From: Streptomyces iconiensis
GTDB taxonomy: Bacteria; Actinomycetota; Actinomycetes; Streptomycetales; Streptomycetaceae
Reading direction: 5' to 3'
Length of the DNA: 64,000 nucleotides
NCBI RefSeq assembly: GCF_028657195.3
Contig: NZ_JANCPR020000039.1
Coordinates: 1 to 64,000, forward strand
Shown: in pieces, positions 8,510 through 15,777 of the stretch
How positions within the stretch are numbered: position 1 is the stretch's first letter
How the letters are laid out: each line of letters begins with the position of its first letter
The notes under the pieces: generated by a model
What the model was told of the DNA's origin: nothing
The model's input: only the letters and a program-made list of their open reading frames with translations
The model's database searches: none
Program-made: the position numbers and the translations under genes

Positions 8510-9376
8510 ATGCTGACGGAGCGGCATTTGGAGATCTTCGTCGCGCTCGCGGAGGAGGAGCACTTCGGGGACGCCGCGCAGCGCGTCGGTATCACGCAGC
8601 CGCCGCTCTCGCAGGCGCTCCGGCGCCTGGAGACGCTGCTCGGTGTGCGGCTCTTCGACCGTGACAGGGGAGTCACCCTCACCGACGAGGGCACCCTGCT
8701 GCTGCCGCACGCGCGCCGCGCCCTGGCCGCGCTCACCGAACTCCGTGACACCGGAGCCCGCGAACAGGCCGACGGGCGCAGGCTGCGACTCGGGCTTGTG
8801 CCCGAGCTGCCGGCCAGGCTCGGGGCCGCGGTCGCCGCCGCGCCCGTACGCGCGGGGGAGCGGCGCAGGGTCAGCGTGACGACGGCGCCGACCACCACGC
8901 TCCTGTCCGAGGTCTCGGCCGGCCGCCTCGATGTGGCCGTTGTCCGGCATCCGGCCGTACTGCACGGCCTGGCGGCCGGACCCGTCGGGCTGTTCCCGAC
9001 CAGTCTTCTCGCCCCGGCCGAGCGCTCCCGGCGGGACGCGAAGGCGCCGCTGCCGTACGCGGTGAGGCCGCGCGCCGAGGCCCCGGCCGCCTACGACCTG
9101 TTCGTCGACACGCTCGCGGGCCGGGGGCGCCGGGTGGAGACCGTTGCCGTGTCCGACGAGCGCGCCGGGCTCGCGCTGGTGGCCGCGGGACAGGCGGTGC
9201 TGGTCACCGCCGACGACAGCCTGGTGGCCGAAGGGGTCGAGCGGTACGAGGCGAAGGACCCGGTGCTGCCCCTGCGGCTGCGCGTCGTGTGGGATCCCCG
9301 GCGGCTGCACACGGCCGAGACGACGGACGCGGCGGAAGTCCTGGTCGACGCGCTCTCCCGGCAGGCAGCCGTATGA
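8510..9376 (+). CDS. LysR-family transcriptional regulator
   Basis: This 288-residue LysR regulator has an N-terminal winged helix-turn-helix (residues 3-62; LTERHLEIFVALAEEEHFGDAA, ITQPPLSQALRRLE, LFDR) and a C-terminal effector-binding domain of the periplasmic-binding type (about 90-285). GGGAGG is four bases before the ATG. Its stop overlaps the next gene's start (ATGA at 9373-9376), so the two are translationally coupled. LysR genes next to beta-lactamases (AmpR, S. cacaoi BlaA type) are normally divergent from their target; here the gene is co-directional and co-transcribed. It probably regulates its own operon in response to a small molecule, but no ligand can be inferred. Confidence 0.9.
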   Translation: MLTERHLEIFVALAEEEHFGDAAQRVGITQPPLSQALRRLETLLGVRLFDRDRGVTLTDEGTLLLPHARRALAALTELRDTGAREQADGRRLRLGLVPELPARLGAAVAAAPVRAGERRRVSVTTAPTTTLLSEVSAGRLDVAVVRHPAVLHGLAAGPVGLFPTSLLAPAERSRRDAKAPLPYAVRPRAEAPAAYDLFVDTLAGRGRRVETVAVSDERAGLALVAAGQAVLVTADDSLVAEGVERYEAKDPVLPLRLRVVWDPRRLHTAETTDAAEVLVDALSRQAAV

Positions 9377-10287
9377 GCGCGCGTACCCGTGCGAGCAGCG
9401 TGGAACGGACCCTGCGTGAGATGTTCGCCGACGCGGGTGTCCGCGGCTGGCTGCACGTCGCGGACCTGCGGCAGCCCTCGGCACACATCGCCGTCGACCC
9501 GCAGGAGCCGGTTCCGATGGGCTCCGTCTACAAGGTCCCGCTGATGGTCGCCTTCTGCCGCCTCGCGGACGAGGGAGCGCTCGACCCGCTCCAGCGCCTC
9601 ACCCTGGAGCCGCACGACCGGATTCCCGGGCCGACCGGCGTCTCCATGCTCCACGACAGCGTCACCATGTCCCTGCGCGACCTCGTCCTGCTCATGATGA
9701 GCATCTCCGACAACACCTCGGCCGACACCGTGCTGCGTGCCGTGGGCCCGGCCTTCGTCGACGAGGTCTGCCGCGACCTCCAGCTGACCGACACCGCCAT
9801 CCATGGCGGAGCGGCCGGCACCTTCGCGCAGCTGGTCTCCGAGACGGGCGCCGGCTCGCTGGACGCCGCCATGGCGCGGCTGTCCGACAACGACACCGCT
9901 GCGCCGCCCGGCGTCTACGACCCCGTCTTCAAGGCGTCCACGACACCGGCCGACATGGCGCTGCTGCTGCGCGCCATCTGGACCGACACGGCGGCCTCGG
10001 CCGAGCGCTGTGCCTTCATGCGCGCCGCCATGCACCGCCAGCCCTGGACGCACCGGCTGGCCGCCGGATTCCCGTACGACGACGTGAAGGTCTACGGCAA
10101 GACGGGCAGCTTCGGTTCGATGCGGCACGAGGCGGGCGTCGTGGAGTTCCCCGACGGCAGTACGTACACCGCGGCGGTCTTCACCCAGGCGGCGCGCGCC
10201 GACCGCAGGCTTCCGCGCGCCGACGCGGTCATCGGGGCGGCGGCCCGTGTCGCCGTGGAGGAACTGCGGGGCAGCGAGGGGATCTGA
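9373..10287 (+). CDS. Class A beta-lactamase-fold serine hydrolase, non-secreted
   Basis: This 304-residue penicillin-recognising serine hydrolase carries the three diagnostic motifs: S51-V-Y-K54 (nucleophile and base), S112-D-N and K243-T-G. No signal peptide or lipobox is present at the N-terminus (MSARTRASSVERTLREMF), so it is predicted cytoplasmic. That is odd for a beta-lactamase. The class A omega-loop ExxLN motif is not recognisable where it would be expected, which argues against efficient acylation-deacylation of penicillins. An intracellular esterase or amidase role on another substrate fits better. It is coupled to the LysR gene by an ATGA overlap. The region after it (10288-10467) is a run of CCGCCGGGTCC-like GC repeats with no coding signal. 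Confidence 0.82.
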   Translation: MSARTRASSVERTLREMFADAGVRGWLHVADLRQPSAHIAVDPQEPVPMGSVYKVPLMVAFCRLADEGALDPLQRLTLEPHDRIPGPTGVSMLHDSVTMSLRDLVLLMMSISDNTSADTVLRAVGPAFVDEVCRDLQLTDTAIHGGAAGTFAQLVSETGAGSLDAAMARLSDNDTAAPPGVYDPVFKASTTPADMALLLRAIWTDTAASAERCAFMRAAMHRQPWTHRLAAGFPYDDVKVYGKTGSFGSMRHEAGVVEFPDGSTYTAAVFTQAARADRRLPRADAVIGAAARVAVEELRGSEGI

Positions 10288-10467
10288 CCCGCCGGGCCCC
10301 GGGCCGCCGAGTCCTCGGGTCCCTGGGGCCGCCGGGTCCCCGGGTCGCCGGGTCCTGAGCCGCCCTTGAACCGCCGGGCCGCCGGCCGCCGCTGACCCGC
10401 TGGTGTGCTGGCCGGTGCTGTGGCCGGTGTGGTGGTCGGTGCTGTGTCCCGTGGGCTGCCCCGGCGT

Positions 10468-10995
10468 TCAGGAGTCGCGGGGCGCGGGACGGGTTCCGGG
10501 GCCCTTGCCGTCGTACTCGTGCGCGAGCAGTGTGTCCATGGTTGTGCGGAGGTGGCCGAGGAAGCCCTCGAAGCGCTGGAGCAGTTCGGGCGGGTACTGC
10601 GACATCTCCTCGGCCATGCGGGCGGCGTAGGGCCGGAAGAACTCCTCGGCGTGCGGCCTGACTTCGGGGCTGCTGCGCAGCGTCACGACCCTGCCGTCGG
10701 TGTGCTCCCGGGTACGGACGATGTGCCCGGCCGACTCCAGACGGTTCAGCAGGAGGGTCGTCGCGCCTGACGACAGCGAGACGCGCTCGCTCAGCCTGGC
10801 CGGGGAGAGGGGGGAGCCCTTGTCCTCGGCGTACAGGATCTCGACCAGGGCCGCCGCGTCCGTCGAGTGCAGCCCCAGCCAGGTCGCGAAGCGCTGGGTG
10901 AACTCCGTGTAGTTGGCGCCGAACGCGCGCAGCCCCTCCATGAGGCGGTCGCGCTGGGCCTCCACGTCGCCGTACTCGGGTTTCTCCATCGCCAT
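10468..10995 (-). CDS. MarR-family regulator of the adjacent efflux pump
   Basis: This 175-residue MarR repressor has a winged helix in the middle (about 55-125: TDAAALVEILYAEDKGSPLSPARLSERVSLSSGATTLLLNRLE then the wing VRTREHTDGRVVTLRSS) flanked by dimerisation helices. The ATG at 10995 is chosen over one 51 bases upstream because GGAAG is closer and the extra residues are not family-like. It is divergent from a DHA2 drug exporter. The 120-bp intergenic region holds two tandem 19-bp palindromes that overlap a sigma-70-like promoter. This supports the classic arrangement of a MarR repressor controlling itself and a drug pump, released by the pump's substrate. Confidence 0.88.
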   Translation of the reverse strand: MAMEKPEYGDVEAQRDRLMEGLRAFGANYTEFTQRFATWLGLHSTDAAALVEILYAEDKGSPLSPARLSERVSLSSGATTLLLNRLESAGHIVRTREHTDGRVVTLRSSPEVRPHAEEFFRPYAARMAEEMSQYPPELLQRFEGFLGHLRTTMDTLLAHEYDGKGPGTRPAPRDS

Positions 10996-11039
10996 GCCGC
11001 TCACTTCCCGCTCCGCGCGCCCGGGGTCCCGGCGCTCGG

Positions 11040-11068
11040 TTGACAACCTACCCCGGCCAAACTACCTT
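11040..11068 (+). promoter_or_regulatory. Predicted promoter of the DHA2 efflux gene
   Basis: TTGACA at 11040-11045 is followed after 17 bases by TACCTT at 11063-11068. The -10 box coincides with the first MarR-type operator, as expected for repression by occlusion. Confidence 0.5.
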
Positions 11069-11102
11069 CGCCGCAAAGTTAACTACCTTTGTGGCAAAGG
11101 TA
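11063..11102. promoter_or_regulatory. Two tandem MarR-type operators
   Basis: TACCTTTGTGGCAAAGGTA (11084-11102) is a perfect 8-bp inverted repeat around three bases. A near copy, TACCTTCGCCGCAAAGTTA (11063-11081), starts 21 bp earlier, two helical turns away, placing both on the same DNA face. They lie between the divergent marR and efflux genes. Confidence 0.75.
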
Positions 11103-11121
11103 TTTCTGGAGTGGAGTCGCC

Positions 11122-12741
11122 GTGGACGGCACAGCTCAACCCCCCACCGCACGCCAGTGGTTCGGCCTCGTCGCCGTCGCCCTGGGGGTGGCACTGATCG
11201 TGGTGGACCTCACGCTCGTCAATGTGATCCTGGCCCCGATCATCGACGACCTCTCGATCACCTCGGCCGAGGCCCAGTGGGTCCAGGAGTCGTACGCGAT
11301 CGTCTTCGCCGCGCTGCTCCTGGTCACCGGCCGGCTGTGCGATCTGTACGGCGCCCGCAGGATCTTCCTCGCCGGTCTCGCCGTGTTCGGCGTGACCAGC
11401 CTGGCCGCGGCGGTGGCGCCCAACGGGGAGCTGCTGATCCTGGCGCGGTTCCTCCAGGGCGTCGGTGGGGCACTGATCCTGCCGACCTCGCTGGCCCTGG
11501 TGAACGCCACGTTCACGGGCAAGGCCAGGGGGCAGGCGTTCGCCGTCTGGGGCTCGACCATCGGCGCCGCTGCCGCCGTCGGCCCGCTGCTGGGCGGCTG
11601 GCTCGCGGACTTCTCCTGGCGCTGGGCCTTCGGCGTCAACATCCCGCTCGTCGCCCTGATCACGGCGGGCGTCCTGCTCCATCTGCCGGCCTCTCCCCGC
11701 ACGCGGGGAAGCATCGACGTGCTCGGCGGGCTCCTGTCGGCCGCCGGGCTCGGGCTTGTGGCGTTCGGGCTCATCGAGGGACGGAGCCACGGGTGGCTGA
11801 TCACCACCGAACCGCTGTCCCTGGGCGGTCTCTCCTGGAGCGGCGGCCCCTCTCCCGTTCTCGTCGCGCTCGTCCTCGCCGCTGCGGCCCTGTGCGCGTT
11901 CTGGCGGCGCCAGGCCGCGCTGCGCCGCCGTGGCGGGGAGCCGCTGATGGACGTACGGCTGTTCTCGCTTCCCTCCTTCCGCAACGGCAACGTCGTGACC
12001 CTGTGCGTCGGACTCGGCGAGTTCGGCATCATCGCCGTACTGCCGCTGTGGCTGCAATTCGCCCTGGACTACAGCGCGTTCGAGGCGGGGCTCGCACTGG
12101 TCGCGCTCGCCGTCGGCAGCTTCTTCGCGAGCGGCGCGAGCTTCTCGATGGCCGCCTCGGTGCCCGCGCTGACACAGGTGCGCATCGGCCTGGTCCTGGA
12201 GGCGGCCGGACTCGTCATGCTGGGGCTCATCGCCGGTACGGACAGCGCGTGGTGGCTGATCGCGCTCGCGCTGTTCCTCTACGGCGTCGGCGTCGGATTC
12301 GCCACAGCGCATGTCACCAACATCGTCCTCGCTGATGTACCGGAAGGGAGCGCCGGGCAGGGCTCCGGCATCCAGAGCGCGGCGCGTGAACTGGGCTCCG
12401 CGCTCGGTATCGCCCTCCTCACCACGCTGTTCTTCACCACGCTCACCGCTGGGCTGCGTGAGCGTCTCGCCGAAGCGGGGGTCCCCGGAGGGGAAGCGGA
12501 ACGTCTCGGTGGGGTGGTGACGGAGAGCGCGGGGTCCGTGATTCCCGCGCTCTCCTCCGAGCCGCGGACTGCGGCTTACGCGGATGCGGCGCGTGAGGCC
12601 ATGAGTACGGGTATCGAAGTCTCCAGCTATGTGTGTGCGGGGCTCCTCGCGCTGGCGCTCGGAGCCACGTTGTTCATCCGGCCGGGGGGCCGGCCGCGGG
12701 TGGCTCCTGCCGAAGTGGGTGAGGAGCCTGCTCCTCGTTGA
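11122..12741 (+). CDS. DHA2-family (EmrB/QacA-type) MFS exporter
   Basis: This 539-residue, 14-helix proton-driven drug exporter is in the inner membrane. GTG at 11122 is preferred because GGAGTGGAG lies six bases upstream; the upstream ATG would lie inside the operator. Family motifs are visible: motif C-like DLTLVNVILAPIIDDL in helix 1, EAQWVQESYAIVFAALLLVTGRLCDLYGARR (helix 2-3 loop, motif A), FLQGVGGALILPTSLALV, and the helix 14 region after an extracellular loop. Divergent from a marR gene with two operators between, it is presumably induced by the toxic compound it exports. The substrate is unknown. Its 3' end is followed by a triple repeat before the convergent beta-galactosidase gene. 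Confidence 0.9.
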   Translation: MDGTAQPPTARQWFGLVAVALGVALIVVDLTLVNVILAPIIDDLSITSAEAQWVQESYAIVFAALLLVTGRLCDLYGARRIFLAGLAVFGVTSLAAAVAPNGELLILARFLQGVGGALILPTSLALVNATFTGKARGQAFAVWGSTIGAAAAVGPLLGGWLADFSWRWAFGVNIPLVALITAGVLLHLPASPRTRGSIDVLGGLLSAAGLGLVAFGLIEGRSHGWLITTEPLSLGGLSWSGGPSPVLVALVLAAAALCAFWRRQAALRRRGGEPLMDVRLFSLPSFRNGNVVTLCVGLGEFGIIAVLPLWLQFALDYSAFEAGLALVALAVGSFFASGASFSMAASVPALTQVRIGLVLEAAGLVMLGLIAGTDSAWWLIALALFLYGVGVGFATAHVTNIVLADVPEGSAGQGSGIQSAARELGSALGIALLTTLFFTTLTAGLRERLAEAGVPGGEAERLGGVVTESAGSVIPALSSEPRTAAYADAAREAMSTGIEVSSYVCAGLLALALGATLFIRPGGRPRVAPAEVGEEPAPR

Positions 12742-12779
12742 CCTGCTCCTCGTCGACTCGGTGTCCTGCTCCTCGTCGA
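12728..12779. repeat. Triplicated 14-bp motif between convergent genes
   Basis: CTGCTCCTCGTTGA or CTGCTCCTCGTCGA starts at 12728, 12743 and 12766, covering the stop codon of the exporter gene and the short gap before the beta-galactosidase gene end. Confidence 0.5.
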
Positions 12780-12791
12780 AGTTACGTTCGG

Positions 12792-14624
12792 CTAGTTCGT
12801 GGACAGTTGTGGTTCCGTTCTCGTTTCCACGGCGGGGTCCTCGGGGCTCTGGTCCAGCTCCAGGACGACGATCTCGTTGGGCCCCGTGCGCAGCAGTGGC
12901 CACGGCAGGTAGAGCGTTACTTGTGGGCCCCTGGACCAGTAGCGGCCCAGATTGAAGCCGTTGACCCACACGTAGCCCTTCGTCCAGCCGGGCAGGGCCA
13001 CGAACGCGTCCCGTGGTTCGTCCGCGTACAGCGTCCCGCGGTGGAACGAAGGGCCCGCCGCCGAGGTCTCGCGGCCCCAGGGGAGGGAGCCGATGTCCTC
13101 CGAGGTGAGGGGGACGGGGTCGGTCTCCCAGCCGAAGAGGTACTGGCGCTCGTGCAGTACGCCGTCGACGATGCCCTTGCGTTCCCCCACGAGCGGGCCG
13201 TAGTTGACGCGGCCCATCGACTCCACGACGAGCGTGAGGCCGGCGCCGCCGCTCGGCACGCTCAACGGGGTGGCGGTGCGGCCGTCGCGTTCCAGTACGT
13301 CGACCGGTTCGCCGTCGACCAGGACGTGAGCGCGATCGTGCAGGCCCTTGACGCGCAGCGGTTCCGCTTCGGAGCGCGGCCCCGGGACGCGGGTACGGTG
13401 TACGGCGAGGCCGTGCGCCTGGCCCAGGTCTTCGAAGGTCGGTGGAACGGCGCTGTGGACGGTTCCCCGCGACAGCACGTCCAGGCAGTCCAGCAGGGCC
13501 AGTCGGTCGTTGAGTTCGATGCGGGGCTCCCGGAGGCGGGGCTCCCGGAGGCGTGTTTCCGGGTGTTGTGGTTCCCGGAGTTGTGTTTCCTGAGCGGGTG
13601 CTGCGGCTGCCGTTGGGGCCGGGGGCAGTTGCGTGTAGCGCGCCAGTACCTCGCGGTACGCCCAGTACTTGGGCGTCAGGGCGCCGCTCTCGGAGATCGG
13701 TGCGTCGTAGTCGTAGGAGGTGACGGTGGGTTCGTACGCGCCGTCGGCGTGGTCGCCGCCGGCGTTCGCTCCCGCCGTGAAGCCGAAGTTGGTGCCGCCG
13801 CATGCCATGTACAGGTTGACCGAGCCGCCCAGGTCCAGGATCTCGGCGAGGGTGGCCGCCGCGTCGGCGGCGTCCCGGGTGGTGTGCTGGTCGCCGTAGT
13901 GGTCGAACCAGCCGTTCCAGAACTCCATGCAGAACGGCTCGGCGCCTTCGCCTTCACCTTTGCCTTTGCCTTCACCTATGCCTTCGCCTTCGCCTGGGCG
14001 GTGGCGGGCCAGTGCTGCGAACTGTTCCGCCGCTCGGCGGCCGAAGTTGGCCGTTGCCCGTACGCCGGGCAGTGTGCCGGCTGTCAGCATCAGGTCGCTG
14101 GTGCCGTCCGAGGTGAAGAGGGGGACCTCGATGCCCCGGTCGCGCAGGCCGTCGGCCAGGTGGCGGAGGTAGGGCTGGTCGTTGCCGTACGAGCCGTACT
14201 CGTTCTCCACCTGGACCATGGAGACGTTGCCGCCGCGGGTCACCTGGTGCCGGGCGATCAGCGGGATCAGCTCGTCGAAGAAGCGGTCCACCGGGTTCAG
14301 GAAGCGGGGGTCGTGGCAGCGCAGGGGGCCCGGGAGCCAGCTGGGTAGGCCGCCGTTGTCCCATTCGGCGCAGATGTAGGGGCCTGGTCGCACGATGACC
14401 TTCAGGTCGGCTGCTGCGGCGTCCCGCAGGAAGCGTTCCAGGTCGGCTCGGCCGGTGAAGTCGAACTCGCCGGGGGTGGGTTCGTGGAGGTTCCACGGGA
14501 CGTACGTCTCGACCGTGTCGAGGCCCATGCTGCGCAGTTTGGTGAGTCTGTCGGGCCATTGGGCGGGGAGTGTGCGGAAGTAGTGCATGCCGCCGCTGAG
14601 GGTGCGGGTTGTGGGTGTGGGCAC
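12792..14624 (-). CDS. GH35 beta-galactosidase, cytoplasmic
   Basis: This 610-residue family 35 beta-galactosidase starts at GTG 14624 with a weak purine-rich ribosome site and no signal peptide. The TIM barrel (about 8-330) carries the acid/base Glu142 in VENEYGSYG and the nucleophile Glu234 in MEFWNGWFDHYG. The C-terminal part has the jelly-roll galactose-binding domains, ending with GYVWVNGFNLGRYWS and LYLPWPLL. Two oddities are visible: a Glu/Gly/Lys run around 209-228 between the two catalytic residues, and a Pro-Arg-Glu-Leu repeat (LREPRLREPR and similar, about 350-372) encoded by near-perfect DNA repeats at about 13510-13575. Both sit in loops and look like slippage expansions. It likely releases terminal beta-galactose from imported oligosaccharides. 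Confidence 0.92.
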   Translation of the reverse strand: MPTPTTRTLSGGMHYFRTLPAQWPDRLTKLRSMGLDTVETYVPWNLHEPTPGEFDFTGRADLERFLRDAAAADLKVIVRPGPYICAEWDNGGLPSWLPGPLRCHDPRFLNPVDRFFDELIPLIARHQVTRGGNVSMVQVENEYGSYGNDQPYLRHLADGLRDRGIEVPLFTSDGTSDLMLTAGTLPGVRATANFGRRAAEQFAALARHRPGEGEGIGEGKGKGEGEGAEPFCMEFWNGWFDHYGDQHTTRDAADAAATLAEILDLGGSVNLYMACGGTNFGFTAGANAGGDHADGAYEPTVTSYDYDAPISESGALTPKYWAYREVLARYTQLPPAPTAAAAPAQETQLREPQHPETRLREPRLREPRIELNDRLALLDCLDVLSRGTVHSAVPPTFEDLGQAHGLAVHRTRVPGPRSEAEPLRVKGLHDRAHVLVDGEPVDVLERDGRTATPLSVPSGGAGLTLVVESMGRVNYGPLVGERKGIVDGVLHERQYLFGWETDPVPLTSEDIGSLPWGRETSAAGPSFHRGTLYADEPRDAFVALPGWTKGYVWVNGFNLGRYWSRGPQVTLYLPWPLLRTGPNEIVVLELDQSPEDPAVETRTEPQLSTN

Positions 14625-14765
14625 GTGCTGCTCTTCTCTTTGTGGGTGCTTTGTGTTCGATCATGGGGCACGTTGAACCCCTGGTGGGTGGGTGCGTGCC
14701 ACTTGTGTGGCCTTCTGTTCCTGATGGGGCTTCGCCCCTTGCCCCGTTGGCCTCGCCGGCCGGGC

Positions 14766-14788
14766 GTTGGGGGGCGCTGCCCCCCAAC
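14766..14788. terminator. Stem-loop in the 14.6-15.0 kb gap
   Basis: A perfect 10-bp inverted repeat (GTTGGGGGGC, three bases, complement) lies in the gap between the beta-galactosidase start and the FHA gene. It could act as an insulating terminator or structural element. Confidence 0.4.
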
Positions 14789-14797
14789 AGCCCCCCG

Positions 14798-14880
14798 CTA
14801 GAGGGGGGTCCCCCCAGACTCCGTCCGGGGGGACCCCCACCCTCTAGGACTCCCCCCGCCCGTATCGGGTCTTGTCCTGG
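14798..14880. repeat. Palindromic GC element and dispersed element copy 2
   Basis: 14798-14847 is a long imperfect palindrome that begins and ends with CTAG and has runs of six G and C in each arm. It is followed by 14841-14880, which repeats the element at the left end of the window (CCTCTAGGACTCC then CCCGTATCGGG). The 367-bp gap 14625-14991 contains these and no gene. Confidence 0.5.
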
Positions 14881-14991
14881 AGTAATCGGGGTCTCTGGTG
14901 GCTGGTTCGGGGTGGCTGGGGGGCGTTGGGGGGACCCTGACATCTGTCAGGGTCGATATAGGATGCCCGCGGTTGAAGGGGAAGGCTGAGC

Positions 14992-15777
14992 ATGGACACG
15001 GTCATCGTGCAACTGCCCGACCAGGAAGGGCGCTTCGGGAAGGTTGCCGGCGACATGCCGCGTCTGCTGCGCCTGGGCCCGGGGGAGACCGCCGACTTCG
15101 GGCGGGGCGAGGCCGGTAGTCCGGTCGAGGTGGCGTTGAACGATCCTGGGGTGTCCCGGCACGCCGGGCAGATCACAGCGGCCGAGGACTATTGGCGGCT
15201 GTCCAACTACAGCGGCCATGTCACCTACGTGGTGGAGAACATGGAGGGCGCCGGGGAGCACATCAAGGTGGCGCCCGGGCGGTTGGGGGCGCCGGTACCG
15301 TTTGAGTTCTCCCGCGTCGTCCTGCCCAGTACCGAAGGTGGGGCGCACTTCAAGGTGTTCGCGCCTGAACACAGCTATCTGGAGCGGGGGGCCGGTGAGC
15401 GGGGCGGGGAGCCGACGCAGAGCCCGTTCGCTCTCGATCAGACCGCGAAGTACTTTCTGGTGCTGCTCGCCCTGTGCGAGCCGCGGCTGCGGGATCCGTC
15501 CAGTGGTGCTGTCCCCGGCGTTGCCGAGGTGCTGGAGCGGTTGCGTGGTGTCGAGGGGTGTCAGGATCTGACCCGTTCGGCGGTGAACTACCACATCGAC
15601 TACCTGGCCGCCGTCAAGCTGCGGCTGCGTGACGACGCCGTCGACCGGCCGGCGGGCACCAGTGGGAAACGCGCCGAACTCGCGGCGCTGGCCCTGCGTT
15701 TCGACCTCGTGCGCGAGGAGCACCTGGCTCTGCTGCGTCCCTGCCGTGCGCGGGTGGTGAGCGGCGGCGATGCCTGA
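14992..15777 (+). CDS. FHA-domain protein coupled to the downstream kinase
   Basis: This 261-residue cytoplasmic protein has an N-terminal forkhead-associated domain (about 5-115). The phosphothreonine-binding residues are visible: Arg38 in FGRGE, Ser55-Arg56-His57 in GVSRHAGQI and Asn72 in WRLSNYS. The C-terminal half (about 140-250) is helical, with KYFLVLLALCEPRLRD and SAVNYHIDYLAAVKLRLRD. This looks like the winged-helix segment found behind FHA domains in actinobacterial proteins, though that is inference. The stop overlaps the kinase ATG by eight bases, so the two are translated together and probably act as substrate or adaptor and kinase. Phosphothreonines on the kinase's Ser/Thr/Pro-rich linkers are natural FHA ligands. 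Confidence 0.82.
   Translation: MDTVIVQLPDQEGRFGKVAGDMPRLLRLGPGETADFGRGEAGSPVEVALNDPGVSRHAGQITAAEDYWRLSNYSGHVTYVVENMEGAGEHIKVAPGRLGAPVPFEFSRVVLPSTEGGAHFKVFAPEHSYLERGAGERGGEPTQSPFALDQTAKYFLVLLALCEPRLRDPSSGAVPGVAEVLERLRGVEGCQDLTRSAVNYHIDYLAAVKLRLRDDAVDRPAGTSGKRAELAALALRFDLVREEHLALLRPCRARVVSGGDA

Noticed and set aside
8510..10287. LysR plus beta-lactamase as an antibiotic-resistance island
   Set aside because: No mobile element, signal peptide or ExxLN motif, and base composition equals that of the neighbours.
10288..10467. CCGCCGGGTCC-rich stretch as a possible regulatory array
   Set aside because: Copies are irregular and simple GC-rich sequence; no consistent unit or palindrome could be defined.
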